From assembly GCA_964343705.1 (NCBI GenBank), contig CAYFJX010000009.1, positions 1 through 64,000 of the forward strand: 64,000 nt of DNA, given 5' to 3'. This DNA comes from JAUSFM01 sp964343705. GTDB taxonomy: Archaea > Nanobdellota > Nanobdellia > Woesearchaeales > UBA12501. Under the pieces are notes generated by a model. That model was given only the letters and a program-made list of their open reading frames with translations, did not search any database and had not been told where the DNA came from. Made by a program: the position numbers and the translations under genes. Positions 16,719 to 24,450 of the stretch are shown here, piece by piece. Positions within the stretch are counted from its first letter, which is position 1. Every line of letters starts with the position of its first letter.

Positions 16719-17918
16719 TTATTTTATAATCTCTGTCTTGATAAACCACTTTGAGAACTTAGAAACAACAGATGAAGTTATAATACTATACAACAAGAAC
16801 GCAAGGATAAAGTCTAGTATTCTAGTAAGTCCGTCGATCTTGTAGGTTGCAAGCAAGAATACTACTGTTGCAGTTGCAATTCCTTTTGGGCAATTAAGTG
16901 TCATAAACAATCTTTGTTTCAAATTAGTTCCTTCAGGCACAAGCTTCTTTTCTCTGAATAACATACTTACTGCAATAAATCTCAAGAATAAGTAAACTCC
17001 AAACAATCCAAGCGACGCAAGAATAAACTCTTGAGTGAAAGGGAAGTCAATCATTAAACCAACAAGTACAAAAACCAAAACTTCTATTGCATTAGTTAGG
17101 ATACTTGAGAATTCTTGTAATGATTGTTTTTCTTTAATGGCAACACTGCCAAATAACAGTCCTAATGTTGTAACTGAGAGAATGCCGTTGCCTCCTAGGT
17201 TTTCTGCAAGTGAGTAGGCAAGCAAGGATGAAACAATAAGTGCAAGTGGTGAAAGTTTTTCTGAATATGCTTTTCGCATAAGCTTAAAGACAATCAATCC
17301 AACAAACAGTCCTGATCCCATCCCAGCAACAAGCTGCAAAAAGAATGGGTTAATCTGTTCGACAAATCGCGTGAAAAGCATTTCTGTTTCAACACTGGAT
17401 AGGAAATCAAGAATGATAAATGGCAATAATACAATGATTGGTGTGTTGATAATTGACTCAATTTTTAGGAATTCAACAATCTTATTTTTGCTTTCACTCA
17501 ATAAGACCATCACAACTGCAGGTGCTGTTCCAATAATGATTGATGAAAACACAACTGCAAGCCCAAGATCAATGCCAAAACCCCAGTGGGCAACAATAGT
17601 CAGAGCAGTCAAGCACAAAACTAGCATTAAACCAGTTAGCTTAAATGCTGCAAAGGACATTTCATCAAGTTCTTTTAATTTTAACTTAGATGTTGAGTCA
17701 AAGACAATAATAATCAATGCAAGTAAACCCATGCTTGTAAGAAACAAGTCAGGAAACTCCACCAATGAAGTTCCCTTGTACTGAAATTTTCCTAATCCAA
17801 TCCCAACAAGGACCAACAACAAGACCAAAGGTAGTTTTAGTTTTCTTGCGACAATAGAACAGAGTAATCCAATAAGCAGGATAACGCTGATTGCTGTAAG
17901 AATTTCAACTGGTCCCAT
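16719..17918 (-). CDS. CPA-family cation:proton antiporter
   Basis: A 399-residue protein of about twelve hydrophobic segments, typical of Kef/NhaP-type antiporters. LVLVGIGLGKFQYKG lies near residue 36, LIIIVFDSTSKLKLKEL near 72, and an acidic residue occurs within a helix (VLVGLMIDFPF near 286). No C-terminal TrkA nucleotide-binding domain is attached. It would exchange Na or K for protons across the cell membrane. It converges with the lipoprotein gene and diverges from cca. Confidence 0.8.
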   Translation of the reverse strand: MGPVEILTAISVILLIGLLCSIVARKLKLPLVLLLVLVGIGLGKFQYKGTSLVEFPDLFLTSMGLLALIIIVFDSTSKLKLKELDEMSFAAFKLTGLMLVLCLTALTIVAHWGFGIDLGLAVVFSSIIIGTAPAVVMVLLSESKNKIVEFLKIESIINTPIIVLLPFIILDFLSSVETEMLFTRFVEQINPFFLQLVAGMGSGLFVGLIVFKLMRKAYSEKLSPLALIVSSLLAYSLAENLGGNGILSVTTLGLLFGSVAIKEKQSLQEFSSILTNAIEVLVFVLVGLMIDFPFTQEFILASLGLFGVYLFLRFIAVSMLFREKKLVPEGTNLKQRLFMTLNCPKGIATATVVFLLATYKIDGLTRILDFILAFLLYSIITSSVVSKFSKWFIKTEIIK

Positions 17919-17999
17919 TGTGTCTCTTTTTTAGTTTCTCTTTGTTTATGTTTACTTATCTGGGGATATGGCTTTATTAAGTTTACTCTCACCACAAGT

Positions 18000-18009
18000 T
18001 TTTTATACC
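18000..18009 (+). promoter_or_regulatory. TATA box for cca
   Basis: TTTTTATACC lies 22 to 31 bases before the ATG at 18031. It falls inside a longer upstream reading frame that starts at 17968, so the later ATG is the better start. Confidence 0.55.
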
Positions 18010-18030
18010 GTAAATCGCCCTTGTACATCT

Positions 18031-19350
18031 ATGGCAAAGAAAACCAAGAAAAAAGTGCAATCCACTAAAAAACCCAAGACCAGCACTACATCACTCTTGA
18101 AACAAGTACTTGCTAGACTACAGCCAGGACCTGAAGCAGAAAAACCAGCAAAAAAACTAGTCTCTCTTCTTGAAAAACAACTCAAGAAAAACAAAATCAA
18201 AGCAAAAGTCATACTTGGTGGCTCATTAGCAAAGGAAACCAACCTTAAAGAAGATCATGACATTGACGTGTTTGTTGCCTTTGACTACTTTTACAAGTTT
18301 AAAGACATATCAAAACTCTTAGGGCAAATACTCAAATCAATCAAGCCAGGGCTGAAAACAAAGCGGGTGCATGGTTCACGCGATTATTTCCATATTACTC
18401 TTCCAGGACAAGATTATCAATTTGAAATTGTTCCTGTTCTTGACATTTATGACCCTAAAGACGCTGTAAATATCACTGACTGTAGTCCCTTACATGTTTC
18501 ATGGGTTGCAAAGCAAGTCAAAAAACGAAAAAAACTAGCAAATGAAATTAGGTTAACTAAAGCATTCTGCAAATCAGCAGGGGTGTACGGCGCTGAATCT
18601 TACATTCGTGGTTTCTCAGGTCATGTGGTTGACATTCTTACTATCCACTATGGTGGCTTTATCGAATTACTTAAAGCATCACAAAAATGGAAAGACAAAA
18701 CAATCATTGATTATACTAATGCACACAAGGGACGTGCGCTCTATGAGATGAACAAGTCCAAGCTTATCTCACCCCTTATTGTGGTTGATCCTATTCACAA
18801 AGAAAGGAATGCAGCAGCAGCGCTTGACACACCAAAATTTGAACGGTTTAAGGCAAAGGCAAAACAGTTTCTCAAAAAACCACATGCTGACTTTTTTGTG
18901 AAACACGAACTTACCCTTGATGAGATCAAAGAAAAAGCAGGAAAAAATAGGCTTGTCCTGGTCGATGTTCGTGCTAAAAAAGGCAAAGAAGATGTTGTAG
19001 GAGCAAAACTCCTTAAGTCTTTTGAGTACAACAAGAGAAAACTTATTGAAAATGATTTCATCCTTCATGACGCAGGCTGGCTGTGGAACAAGAAAGAACA
19101 AGCACAATTCTTTTTCATACTTGAAAACAAAAAATTGTATCCAACAAAAAAAATTACAGGCCCACGTAGTGTTTTTAAGGATCATGTAAAACAATTCACC
19201 AAAAAGCACAAAAAAACCTTCAAAAAAGGTGCAACGTACTATGCGGAAATCAAGCGAAAACATGTCCTACCAGAAACACTGGTCAAAGCAACATTGTTGG
19301 AAGGGTATGTGCAAGAAAAAATAACTAGTGCGAGTGTTAAGGTGGTATAA
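18031..19350 (+). CDS. cca: CCA tRNA nucleotidyltransferase, archaeal class I
   Basis: A 439-residue enzyme that adds CCA to tRNA 3' ends. The class I nucleotidyltransferase signature is LGGSLAKETNLKEDHDIDVFV near residue 70, with the GGS and the DID metal-binding carboxylates. Further on, VHGSRDYFHITLP and ESYIRGFSGHVVDIL match archaeal CCA enzymes, followed by the tail domain. A lysine-rich N-terminal extension of about 40 residues (MAKKTKKKVQSTKKPK) is unusual. The start was chosen by TATA spacing. The next gene begins immediately after its stop. Confidence 0.92.
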   Translation: MAKKTKKKVQSTKKPKTSTTSLLKQVLARLQPGPEAEKPAKKLVSLLEKQLKKNKIKAKVILGGSLAKETNLKEDHDIDVFVAFDYFYKFKDISKLLGQILKSIKPGLKTKRVHGSRDYFHITLPGQDYQFEIVPVLDIYDPKDAVNITDCSPLHVSWVAKQVKKRKKLANEIRLTKAFCKSAGVYGAESYIRGFSGHVVDILTIHYGGFIELLKASQKWKDKTIIDYTNAHKGRALYEMNKSKLISPLIVVDPIHKERNAAAALDTPKFERFKAKAKQFLKKPHADFFVKHELTLDEIKEKAGKNRLVLVDVRAKKGKEDVVGAKLLKSFEYNKRKLIENDFILHDAGWLWNKKEQAQFFFILENKKLYPTKKITGPRSVFKDHVKQFTKKHKKTFKKGATYYAEIKRKHVLPETLVKATLLEGYVQEKITSASVKVV

Positions 19351-19827
19351 ATGGGTATACTTACAACTCTTCTTCAACTTATTGCGATTTCAGTTTCGCC
19401 CATACTTGAACTTAGAGCTTCAATACCTTATGGTATACTGGTAACAAATCTTCCTTGGTTTGTAGTATTTGCAGTTTGTACAGTGGCAAACTTTCTTATT
19501 GCACCAGTTATCTACATATTTCTTGACAAATTTGTTCACTTACTTTTTTTTATTGGCTGGTTTGAGACAATGTACAAAAAATATGTTGAAAAAACACAAC
19601 GCAAAGCACAAAAATATGTTGACAGATATGGGCAGTATGGTATTATGTTCTTTATTGGCATACCCCTTCCTGGATCAGGTGTGTGGACAGGAACACTTGT
19701 TGCTTACTTAATGGGTATGAATAAGAAACAACTTATGATTGCCGCATTTGGTGGCAGTCTGATGGCAGGAGCTATAATAACTGGGGTGGTTGTGTCTGGC
19801 CAAGGTTTGTTTGGTATTTTCTTCTAA
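19351..19827 (+). CDS. Small multidrug-export family (COG2426) membrane protein
   Basis: A 158-residue membrane protein with ISVSPILELRASIPYGI near the N-terminus and FFIGIPLPGSGVWTGTLVAYLMGM near residue 100, the hallmark segments of the COG2426 / Sm_multidrug_ex family. Four or five helices are expected. The family's name overstates what is known, and its transport substrate is not established. It abuts cca with no gap, so the two are probably co-transcribed. Confidence 0.8.
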   Translation: MGILTTLLQLIAISVSPILELRASIPYGILVTNLPWFVVFAVCTVANFLIAPVIYIFLDKFVHLLFFIGWFETMYKKYVEKTQRKAQKYVDRYGQYGIMFFIGIPLPGSGVWTGTLVAYLMGMNKKQLMIAAFGGSLMAGAIITGVVVSGQGLFGIFF

Positions 19828-19873
19828 CGCAGTACAATAATCCTTAAATACTATAACCTTGTTCTGTTCACCT

Positions 19874-20599
19874 ATGACACGTGTAGCTGAGCAAGAAATT
19901 ATTGATGCGTTTAAGGCGTCTTTTGCAGACGCATATCATTCTGTCATTGACAGAGTTACTTCTACAACCGGAGGCGGTTTAGATGATCTTGTCCGCCTTG
20001 GGTTAGCAAGAGATCGAAGAATAAACAGGAAACTTTTCGCTGAATTACTTCCAGTATTTGTGTACAAGCCAGCTGACAAAGAAACAGCCGCTGATAAACC
20101 AGTACATAAGCTACCAGCTGACCCAGAGGATGGTCAATACGATCCTCACAACAGAAGACTAATTGACAAGTTTACAGAAAATGTTTTTGCTCTTACTAAT
20201 TACAAAGCTGCAGCTCCGTACCTATTGCACGCTGTTGCAACACGAGAAATATCACGTGTAAAAGAAGCAGGCAGAATAATTCTTGGACACAGGGCTTCTG
20301 ATTATACAGGGAGTGCACAAGATTATGCACTTGCCATGATGAAGATTGATGCAATTGAACAAATGCACACAGGCACACATCCACTTATTACATGGGACTT
20401 GGTTGAACAGTACCCTGGTTTAAACGCTGAGGCAATGTTAACACGTATTGCACGTCCCGGTGCAGGACAGCCAGGTGCAGTTGCAGGACTAGTACGAGCA
20501 TTCTCCTCTGAAGAAGTAATCGGGGCTCAAGAAGGTGTTTCACCTGAAAAATTTGCAGCGTATGCTGCAAAAGTAGAACCACAGTATGGTTCAGAATAA
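19874..20599 (+). CDS. Hypothetical soluble helical protein
   Basis: A 241-residue protein starting at MTRVAEQEIID. An in-frame TTG 15 bases upstream is rejected because CTTAAATACTATAA at about 19842-19855 sets a leaderless start here. It is mostly helical, with no signal peptide, membrane helix or recognised motif. Glycine- and alanine-rich segments (ARPGAGQPGAVAGLV) lie near the C-terminus. The gene converges with the next membrane protein gene, two bases apart. Function unknown. Confidence 0.6.
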   Translation: MTRVAEQEIIDAFKASFADAYHSVIDRVTSTTGGGLDDLVRLGLARDRRINRKLFAELLPVFVYKPADKETAADKPVHKLPADPEDGQYDPHNRRLIDKFTENVFALTNYKAAAPYLLHAVATREISRVKEAGRIILGHRASDYTGSAQDYALAMMKIDAIEQMHTGTHPLITWDLVEQYPGLNAEAMLTRIARPGAGQPGAVAGLVRAFSSEEVIGAQEGVSPEKFAAYAAKVEPQYGSE

Positions 20600-20600
20600 A

Positions 20601-21116
20601 CTATGTATCTGTTTGTCTTCTATAAATAACTCCACTATACGCCATTGGTGAGAGGTATTTAATTGTGCCTAACGCAATACCCACAGGAAGACCAACTTCA
20701 GGACCAAACATATACATGCTTCCTGGAATCGTTGCTACTGGCCCAGGTGCAAACATAATTGTTCCTGCCATGATTGTTCCTTCAGTTCTACTTGCACTAC
20801 TGATCACCTTTGCTGCATAACCCTTAAGCCATGGCATGATCTGTTTTGGAATGCGCTGTAGTTTTTCAGCAAGATTCTTTGGAGGATTCTCTATTTTTTC
20901 TCGTTGAAGCTGAGCATGCACTCCAATGTACTTAAGTAAAAATCGTTCTCGAAGAGGAAGGCCTGGTCTTTTTTTCAAATCGTTATACACTACTTCAAAT
21001 TCAATCCTATCATATAATTCATCAAGATCTTCTGGCACAGGCTCTTTTCTTTTCAGAGTTTCATCTACCTGTGCAAGTTCAAAATAAAACATGTCAACTT
21101 GGGTTGCAAGGGTCAT
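20601..21116 (-). CDS. Hypothetical membrane-associated protein
   Basis: A 171-residue protein with an acidic, helical N-terminal half (VDETLKRKEPVPEDLDELYDR) containing a RERFLLKYIGVHAQLQRE segment. A hydrophobic, glycine-rich C-terminal half follows (GTIMFAPGPVATIPG, MFGPEVGLPVGIALG) that could insert in the membrane as a hairpin. The layout loosely recalls LETM1-like proteins, but no diagnostic motif is seen. Function unknown. Confidence 0.6.
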   Translation of the reverse strand: MTLATQVDMFYFELAQVDETLKRKEPVPEDLDELYDRIEFEVVYNDLKKRPGLPLRERFLLKYIGVHAQLQREKIENPPKNLAEKLQRIPKQIMPWLKGYAAKVISSASRTEGTIMAGTIMFAPGPVATIPGSMYMFGPEVGLPVGIALGTIKYLSPMAYSGVIYRRQTDT

Positions 21117-21174
21117 AATCCCCTGTAGTTTTTAGAGTTGTTTATATGTATTACTACAACTTGCTATACCTAAT

Positions 21175-21312
21175 CTATAAAACAGAAAGAATTTCCTTAA
21201 TTTTTTTATCAAAAGCCTTACTATGTTCTTCAAATGCTCTTGTTGCATTCTCAGCTTTTTCTCTATTTTTGGCTAAAAATTTTTCTATACGTGCTGCTTC
21301 CTCCTTTTTCAT
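21175..21312 (-). CDS. Small charged helical protein
   Basis: A 45-residue ORF whose ATG overlaps the stop of the upstream gene as ATGA, a strong sign of translation by coupling. The product is a single amphipathic helix rich in Lys, Glu and Ala (MKKEEAARIEKFLAKN, ending KIKEILSVL). Its partner upstream also ends in a coiled coil, so they may interact, which is inference. Confidence 0.6.
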   Translation of the reverse strand: MKKEEAARIEKFLAKNREKAENATRAFEEHSKAFDKKIKEILSVL

Positions 21313-21725
21313 TCTCTTACACCTCTCTTTTTTCTCATAGTTTTATGAGTATATAAATGTTCTGAAATAAACCGTGCAAGTTCCTCGTAACTTGATTTTA
21401 ATTCTTTATACTCTAATTCTAATGTGTTTTTTTCATAATTTGCACTTTGTATCTTTTTTTCAAGTACGCGTATTCTTGATTCCATCACTATTTTCTGCAA
21501 AGCAAATGTTGTAAGAAAGAGCACGATAAACAAGGATATTGTTAGTGCAAGTAGATCTCTATTATTCTTAAAATAAAGTGTAAAAAAGACTAAGAAAACC
21601 TGTTCTGCAGCGTATAATAAAACAAAGAACACTTCAAAAATTGTCTTGTTGAAATACGCAAATTTTCTAAGATCTGCCCAAAAGTGTCCAATGGCTCCAA
21701 AGATTTTTCCATGCCAAGTGACCAT
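21309..21725 (-). CDS. Membrane protein with C-terminal coiled coil
   Basis: A 138-residue protein with two hydrophobic segments (FEVFFVLLYAAEQVFLVFFTLYF and LLALTISLFIVLFLTTFAL) and then a long coiled coil (MESRIRVLEKKIQSANYE... to about 115). The end is basic (KTMRKKRGVRE). It is coupled through ATGA to the 45-residue gene. No family is recognised. It could be a scaffold or sensor at the membrane. Confidence 0.6.
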   Translation of the reverse strand: MVTWHGKIFGAIGHFWADLRKFAYFNKTIFEVFFVLLYAAEQVFLVFFTLYFKNNRDLLALTISLFIVLFLTTFALQKIVMESRIRVLEKKIQSANYEKNTLELEYKELKSSYEELARFISEHLYTHKTMRKKRGVRE

Positions 21726-21930
21726 GTAATCATATTTGGTTGAATCATTCTATAAATTAATATTTGTTCTTTAACCTGCCTAATCAATTACACCTTTTTT
21801 GTGATTCTGTTGCAGTAGTAGTTGGTGATTTTGAATTTGGGTAGATTTACTGAGGTTTGAAGGGGTTTTGGGCGTTTCTGGTTTTTGGAGATTTTTTTTT
21901 GTTATTGGGTGATTAGGAATAAGGGGTTTT

Positions 21931-22131
21931 TTAGACCCCTAGGAAATACACAATGGTGGTTGCCATGGAGACTAGGCTACCGAACATTGATGCTTTTGCT
22001 CTTCCCCTACTTATTCGTAGGAAGAAGGCAAGGCTGATTATTCCTATTATGCCTACTGTTACCCACTTGGTTGAGGGTAGTAGGCTGAATAGGCCTTCAG
22101 CCACTATTTCACTTACAATTCCATTTGTCAT
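21931..22131 (-). CDS. Small two-helix membrane protein
   Basis: A 66-residue hydrophobic protein (WVTVGIIGIISLAFFL; ASMFGSLVSMATTIVYFLGV) with a short basic loop RISRGRAK between helices. The composition favours this strand over overlapping frames. The hairpin AGGGGT-TTTTTAG-ACCCCT lies just past its end. It marks the left edge of the accessory island. Function unknown. Confidence 0.5.
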   Translation of the reverse strand: MTNGIVSEIVAEGLFSLLPSTKWVTVGIIGIISLAFFLRISRGRAKASMFGSLVSMATTIVYFLGV

Positions 22132-22140
22132 GTTTCACAT

Positions 22141-22305
22141 CCGAAGGCCAAGGCTCACGCTAGTTTGTGCGACCACAAACTTTAAGTAGAAAAGAGTGTT
22201 ACCAAACTCTTACAACACTACTTGTTGTTTGTGGAGGCCTCGGCCTTCAATTTTTTGTGTGTTTAGAATGCTCTTAGGTGGTTAGACCTCAGCAAATCTA
22301 AACAC
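22141..22305. other. Hairpin-rich intergenic region, candidate structured RNA
   Basis: Nested helices fill the gap between divergent genes. GAAGGCC (22143-22149) pairs with GGCCTTC (22242-22248). Inside are GTTTGTG-CGAC-CACAAAC (22163-22180), AAGTAG (22184-22189) with CTACTT (22218-22223), and AAGAGT (22192-22197) with ACTCTT (22206-22211). A separate helix, GTGTTTAGA (22259-22267) with TCTAAACAC (22297-22305), encloses AGGT-GGTTAG-ACCT. On the + strand each unit is followed by a T-run (22251-22256 and 22310-22319), like an archaeal terminator. Two tandem small RNAs on the + strand would fit. No known family matches. Confidence 0.45.
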
Positions 22306-22406
22306 CTCTTTCTTTTTTTATTCTTTATCCTTGTTTTTTTTATAAATATTTTGTAGAATATCCCTGCATTTTGTTATTAAAAAATAAAGAATTGGAGGTT
22401 TTTAGA

Positions 22407-22664
22407 ATGAGTGGTGAAAAGAATTTAAAAAAAGAAGGTGATGGTTTTTTTTGTATCGATGTTAGATTTAAAGTGGTGGTTGGTTATTTTTTGATGTTTT
22501 GTGGTTTTCTTTTGTTTTTGGCTGCTTTGCCTCGTCAGGCTTCGTCTGTTGTTGATTTGAGGTTTATTCAGTTGAATGTTGGTACGCAGCTAGATTTTAT
22601 TCGGTTTGTGATGGGTTGTATACTTGTGTATGTTGGTTATAAAGGGACTAGGTTACAATGGTAA
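22407..22664 (+). CDS. Small membrane protein, unknown
   Basis: An 85-residue protein starting at ATG 22407, eight bases after GGAGG. It has an acidic-basic N-terminus (MSGEKNLKKEGDGFF) and two hydrophobic helices (VVVGYFLMFCGFLLFLAAL and IRFVMGCILVYVGY). The coding strand is unusually T/G rich. Its stop overlaps the next start. No family is recognised. Confidence 0.55.
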   Translation: MSGEKNLKKEGDGFFCIDVRFKVVVGYFLMFCGFLLFLAALPRQASSVVDLRFIQLNVGTQLDFIRFVMGCILVYVGYKGTRLQW

Positions 22665-22858
22665 ATCATGAGAACGTGCTTACGATTATTAAAGGTTATT
22701 TGACTCACTTAGTTGCTTTGTCCTTGATTGCTCTCTTTGCTTATTTGTTGTTTAAGAGCGCGTTTAATCCTGAGATTAAAATTCCTGAGATATTAACTTC
22801 TTTAGGTTCAGGTGCTGTTGGTTTTTACCTGAGCGGGCTAAACAAGAAAACAATATAA
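22658..22858 (+). CDS. Small membrane protein, unknown
   Basis: A 66-residue protein whose ATG overlaps the end of the preceding gene by seven bases. One clear helix (HLVALSLIALFAYLLFKSAF) and a second, glycine-rich one (LGSGAVGFYLSGL) suggest a membrane hairpin. Probably co-translated with its neighbour. Function unknown. Confidence 0.5.
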   Translation: MVNHENVLTIIKGYLTHLVALSLIALFAYLLFKSAFNPEIKIPEILTSLGSGAVGFYLSGLNKKTI

Positions 22859-22975
22859 ACCAAATAAATTATTGGGTTGTATATTTAGTTTAGTGCTTTG
22901 ATGGTAATGCAAAATGAACATACTTAAAAAGGAAAGAGAAAATATGTAAGTAATGCACGTATGGTGGTGATAAAT

Positions 22976-23203
22976 ATGGAGATTAAAAAAGTTCTTATGA
23001 GTAATGGGAATGAATATGAAGTACTTTGGGATGATAACTTAAATACAGATGGTTTGTATGAACTGGTTGATTTGGAAAAAGGATGGATAAAAATTAATAA
23101 AAATCATATTAGTGAAATAATACCTGTGGGACCACTTAAAAATAAAGAAAGTATACGCCCAGAAATAAAGAAGATCATAGACGATCAGTATGGTTTTGAT
23201 TGA
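22976..23203 (+). CDS. Small soluble protein, unknown
   Basis: A 75-residue protein beginning MEIKKVLMSNGNEYEVLW. The start is set by GGTGGTGAT five bases upstream. An in-frame ATG at 22961 actually contains that ribosome site. The predicted beta-rich first half (EYEVLWDDN, YELVDLEKGWIKI) recalls small SH3-like barrels of bacterial accessory proteins, but no family is certain. Confidence 0.5.
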   Translation: MEIKKVLMSNGNEYEVLWDDNLNTDGLYELVDLEKGWIKINKNHISEIIPVGPLKNKESIRPEIKKIIDDQYGFD

Positions 23204-23327
23204 AATTTTATGTCTTTTTTTTATTTGTTTGCTCTTGGTGTACTGTGCTAGATGTTACCATTTTTGCTGTAGTATTATAAAGTAGAATTGTTATTTAAAG
23301 ACTAGTCAAAAGGGCAGATGGAATCTT

Positions 23328-23828
23328 CTATTCTTTTTGTGTAGAATTCAAGCTTTTTAAATCATCATGTATTTGCATTATTTGTTGTAGGGCTTCTTCA
23401 ACATTTATTACTTTTAGAGTTTCTGGATATTTGCCATCTTCAAGAAGTTTTTTTATTTTAACTGTGTTTTCAAGACCAGAAGTTACAATTTTAACATCGT
23501 CTACGATTTCAATATTCTTACTATTCGCTGCCTTAATTAGGTTGGCATTTTTATTTCTATCATATTTTTTTGGTACCGGGAAAGCAAGATTTTCTCCAAG
23601 AGCTATCAACCCGTTGAAGTTGGATGAGTAGTCTTCAGATTTCACACTTTCCATTATTTGTTCTGTGGTGAATGAAATATGGTCGTTAATTATTTTTTTG
23701 AATCTTACATTTATAAGTGTGCAGTTAAGAAATAATTTACAAGTGGGTCTTGTTTTGTAAGAATCACTTAATTCTTTTCCTGCTAATTCAAAGATTGATT
23801 CATGAAAATAAAAACGACTTAATTGCAT
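23328..23828 (-). CDS. Hypothetical protein of the accessory island
   Basis: A 166-residue protein without signal or membrane helices. The N-terminal half (MQLSRFYFHESIFELAGKEL, then LFLNCTLINVRF) looks like an alpha/beta domain. The C-terminus is a helical coil (VEEALQQIMQIHDDLKSLN). An NLIKAANSKNIEIVDDVKIV segment could be a nucleotide- or nucleic-acid-binding fold, but nothing diagnostic is seen. It lies downstream of the 83-codon gene on the same strand. Confidence 0.5.
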   Translation of the reverse strand: MQLSRFYFHESIFELAGKELSDSYKTRPTCKLFLNCTLINVRFKKIINDHISFTTEQIMESVKSEDYSSNFNGLIALGENLAFPVPKKYDRNKNANLIKAANSKNIEIVDDVKIVTSGLENTVKIKKLLEDGKYPETLKVINVEEALQQIMQIHDDLKSLNSTQKE

Positions 23829-23866
23829 GTTTCCTAAACCTCATTTTAGATTACCTGGCAAATGTT

Positions 23867-24109
23867 TTAATTGTTAACGCCTTCTTTTAGAAGTTGAACA
23901 AAACCTTCTTCATTGTCTTCGCTGATTATCTTTGCGTTTAGTAATGTAAATCCTGAACCTTCTTGGACTGTCAAAGCCAATACATCTGAATCATTTACTG
24001 CCTTTTCCAACATTTCTTCTGCTTCAGGTTTAATATCAACAAACTTAGACTTGACTCTATTAAAATCTGCTTTGGTCATAAGTTTTAGTTGTGGTTCAGT
24101 GTTTGCCAT
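23867..24109 (-). CDS. Small acidic protein, unknown
   Basis: An 80-residue protein starting MANTEPQLKLMTKADFNRV. The GGGTGAT just upstream makes this ATG better than the in-frame GTG at 24118. It is acidic and mixed alpha/beta (DSDVLALTVQEGSGFTLLNAKI). It precedes the 166-residue gene on the same strand, so the two may form a pair. No family is recognised. Confidence 0.5.
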   Translation of the reverse strand: MANTEPQLKLMTKADFNRVKSKFVDIKPEAEEMLEKAVNDSDVLALTVQEGSGFTLLNAKIISEDNEEGFVQLLKEGVNN

Positions 24110-24211
24110 TTTTATCACCCATCTCTTTTTTTGGATTTATAACTACTTTAAATGTTTTATGTTAAGCTAGCATAAATAATTTACGGATTTAGTGTATGTG
24201 TGACATAAAAG

Positions 24212-24361
24212 TCATTTCAATTCTTTGAGTAGTCGTCGTACGGCTTCTTTAATGATTTCAGGCCGTGAAGTGTAGCCTTGTTTACGTTTGGCTACTACTT
24301 GGTCTATCTCTTCCATAAGCTCATCTGGTAGCGCAACTGTTACAAAGCCTTTCCGTGCCAT
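24212..24361 (-). CDS. Ribbon-helix-helix DNA-binding protein
   Basis: A 49-residue protein with the RHH (CopG/Arc) pattern: a basic strand KGFVTVALPDELMEEID, a turn and second helix with YTSRPEIIKEAVRRLLKEL. Such proteins dimerise and bind short palindromes through the strand. Inverted repeats just before its start (24363-24406) suggest that it represses itself and possibly the divergent lipoprotein gene at 24451. It is too short to be more than a DNA-binding domain and may be the antitoxin half of a pair whose toxin is not obvious. Confidence 0.75.
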   Translation of the reverse strand: MARKGFVTVALPDELMEEIDQVVAKRKQGYTSRPEIIKEAVRRLLKELK

Positions 24362-24362
24362 T

Positions 24363-24406
24363 AGGTACTTGTACCTTTTTAATGGTTAAAAACCTTTTTA
24401 GGTACC
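24363..24406. promoter_or_regulatory. Operator-like repeats between the RHH gene and a lipoprotein gene
   Basis: AGGTAC-TT-GTACCT (24363-24376), GGTT-AAA-AACC (24384-24394) and a further AGGTACC (24400-24406) lie in the short divergent intergenic region. Spacing and symmetry suit RHH dimers binding side by side. Confidence 0.5.
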
Positions 24407-24450
24407 AGTGCCGCAAAGCTTAAGTAGAAGTTTCTATTCCCCCCACCACA

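Noticed and set aside
17968..18030. ATG 17968 as the start of the CCA enzyme
   Set aside because: The TATA box at 18000-18009 lies inside this extension. The ATG at 18031 has the right promoter distance.
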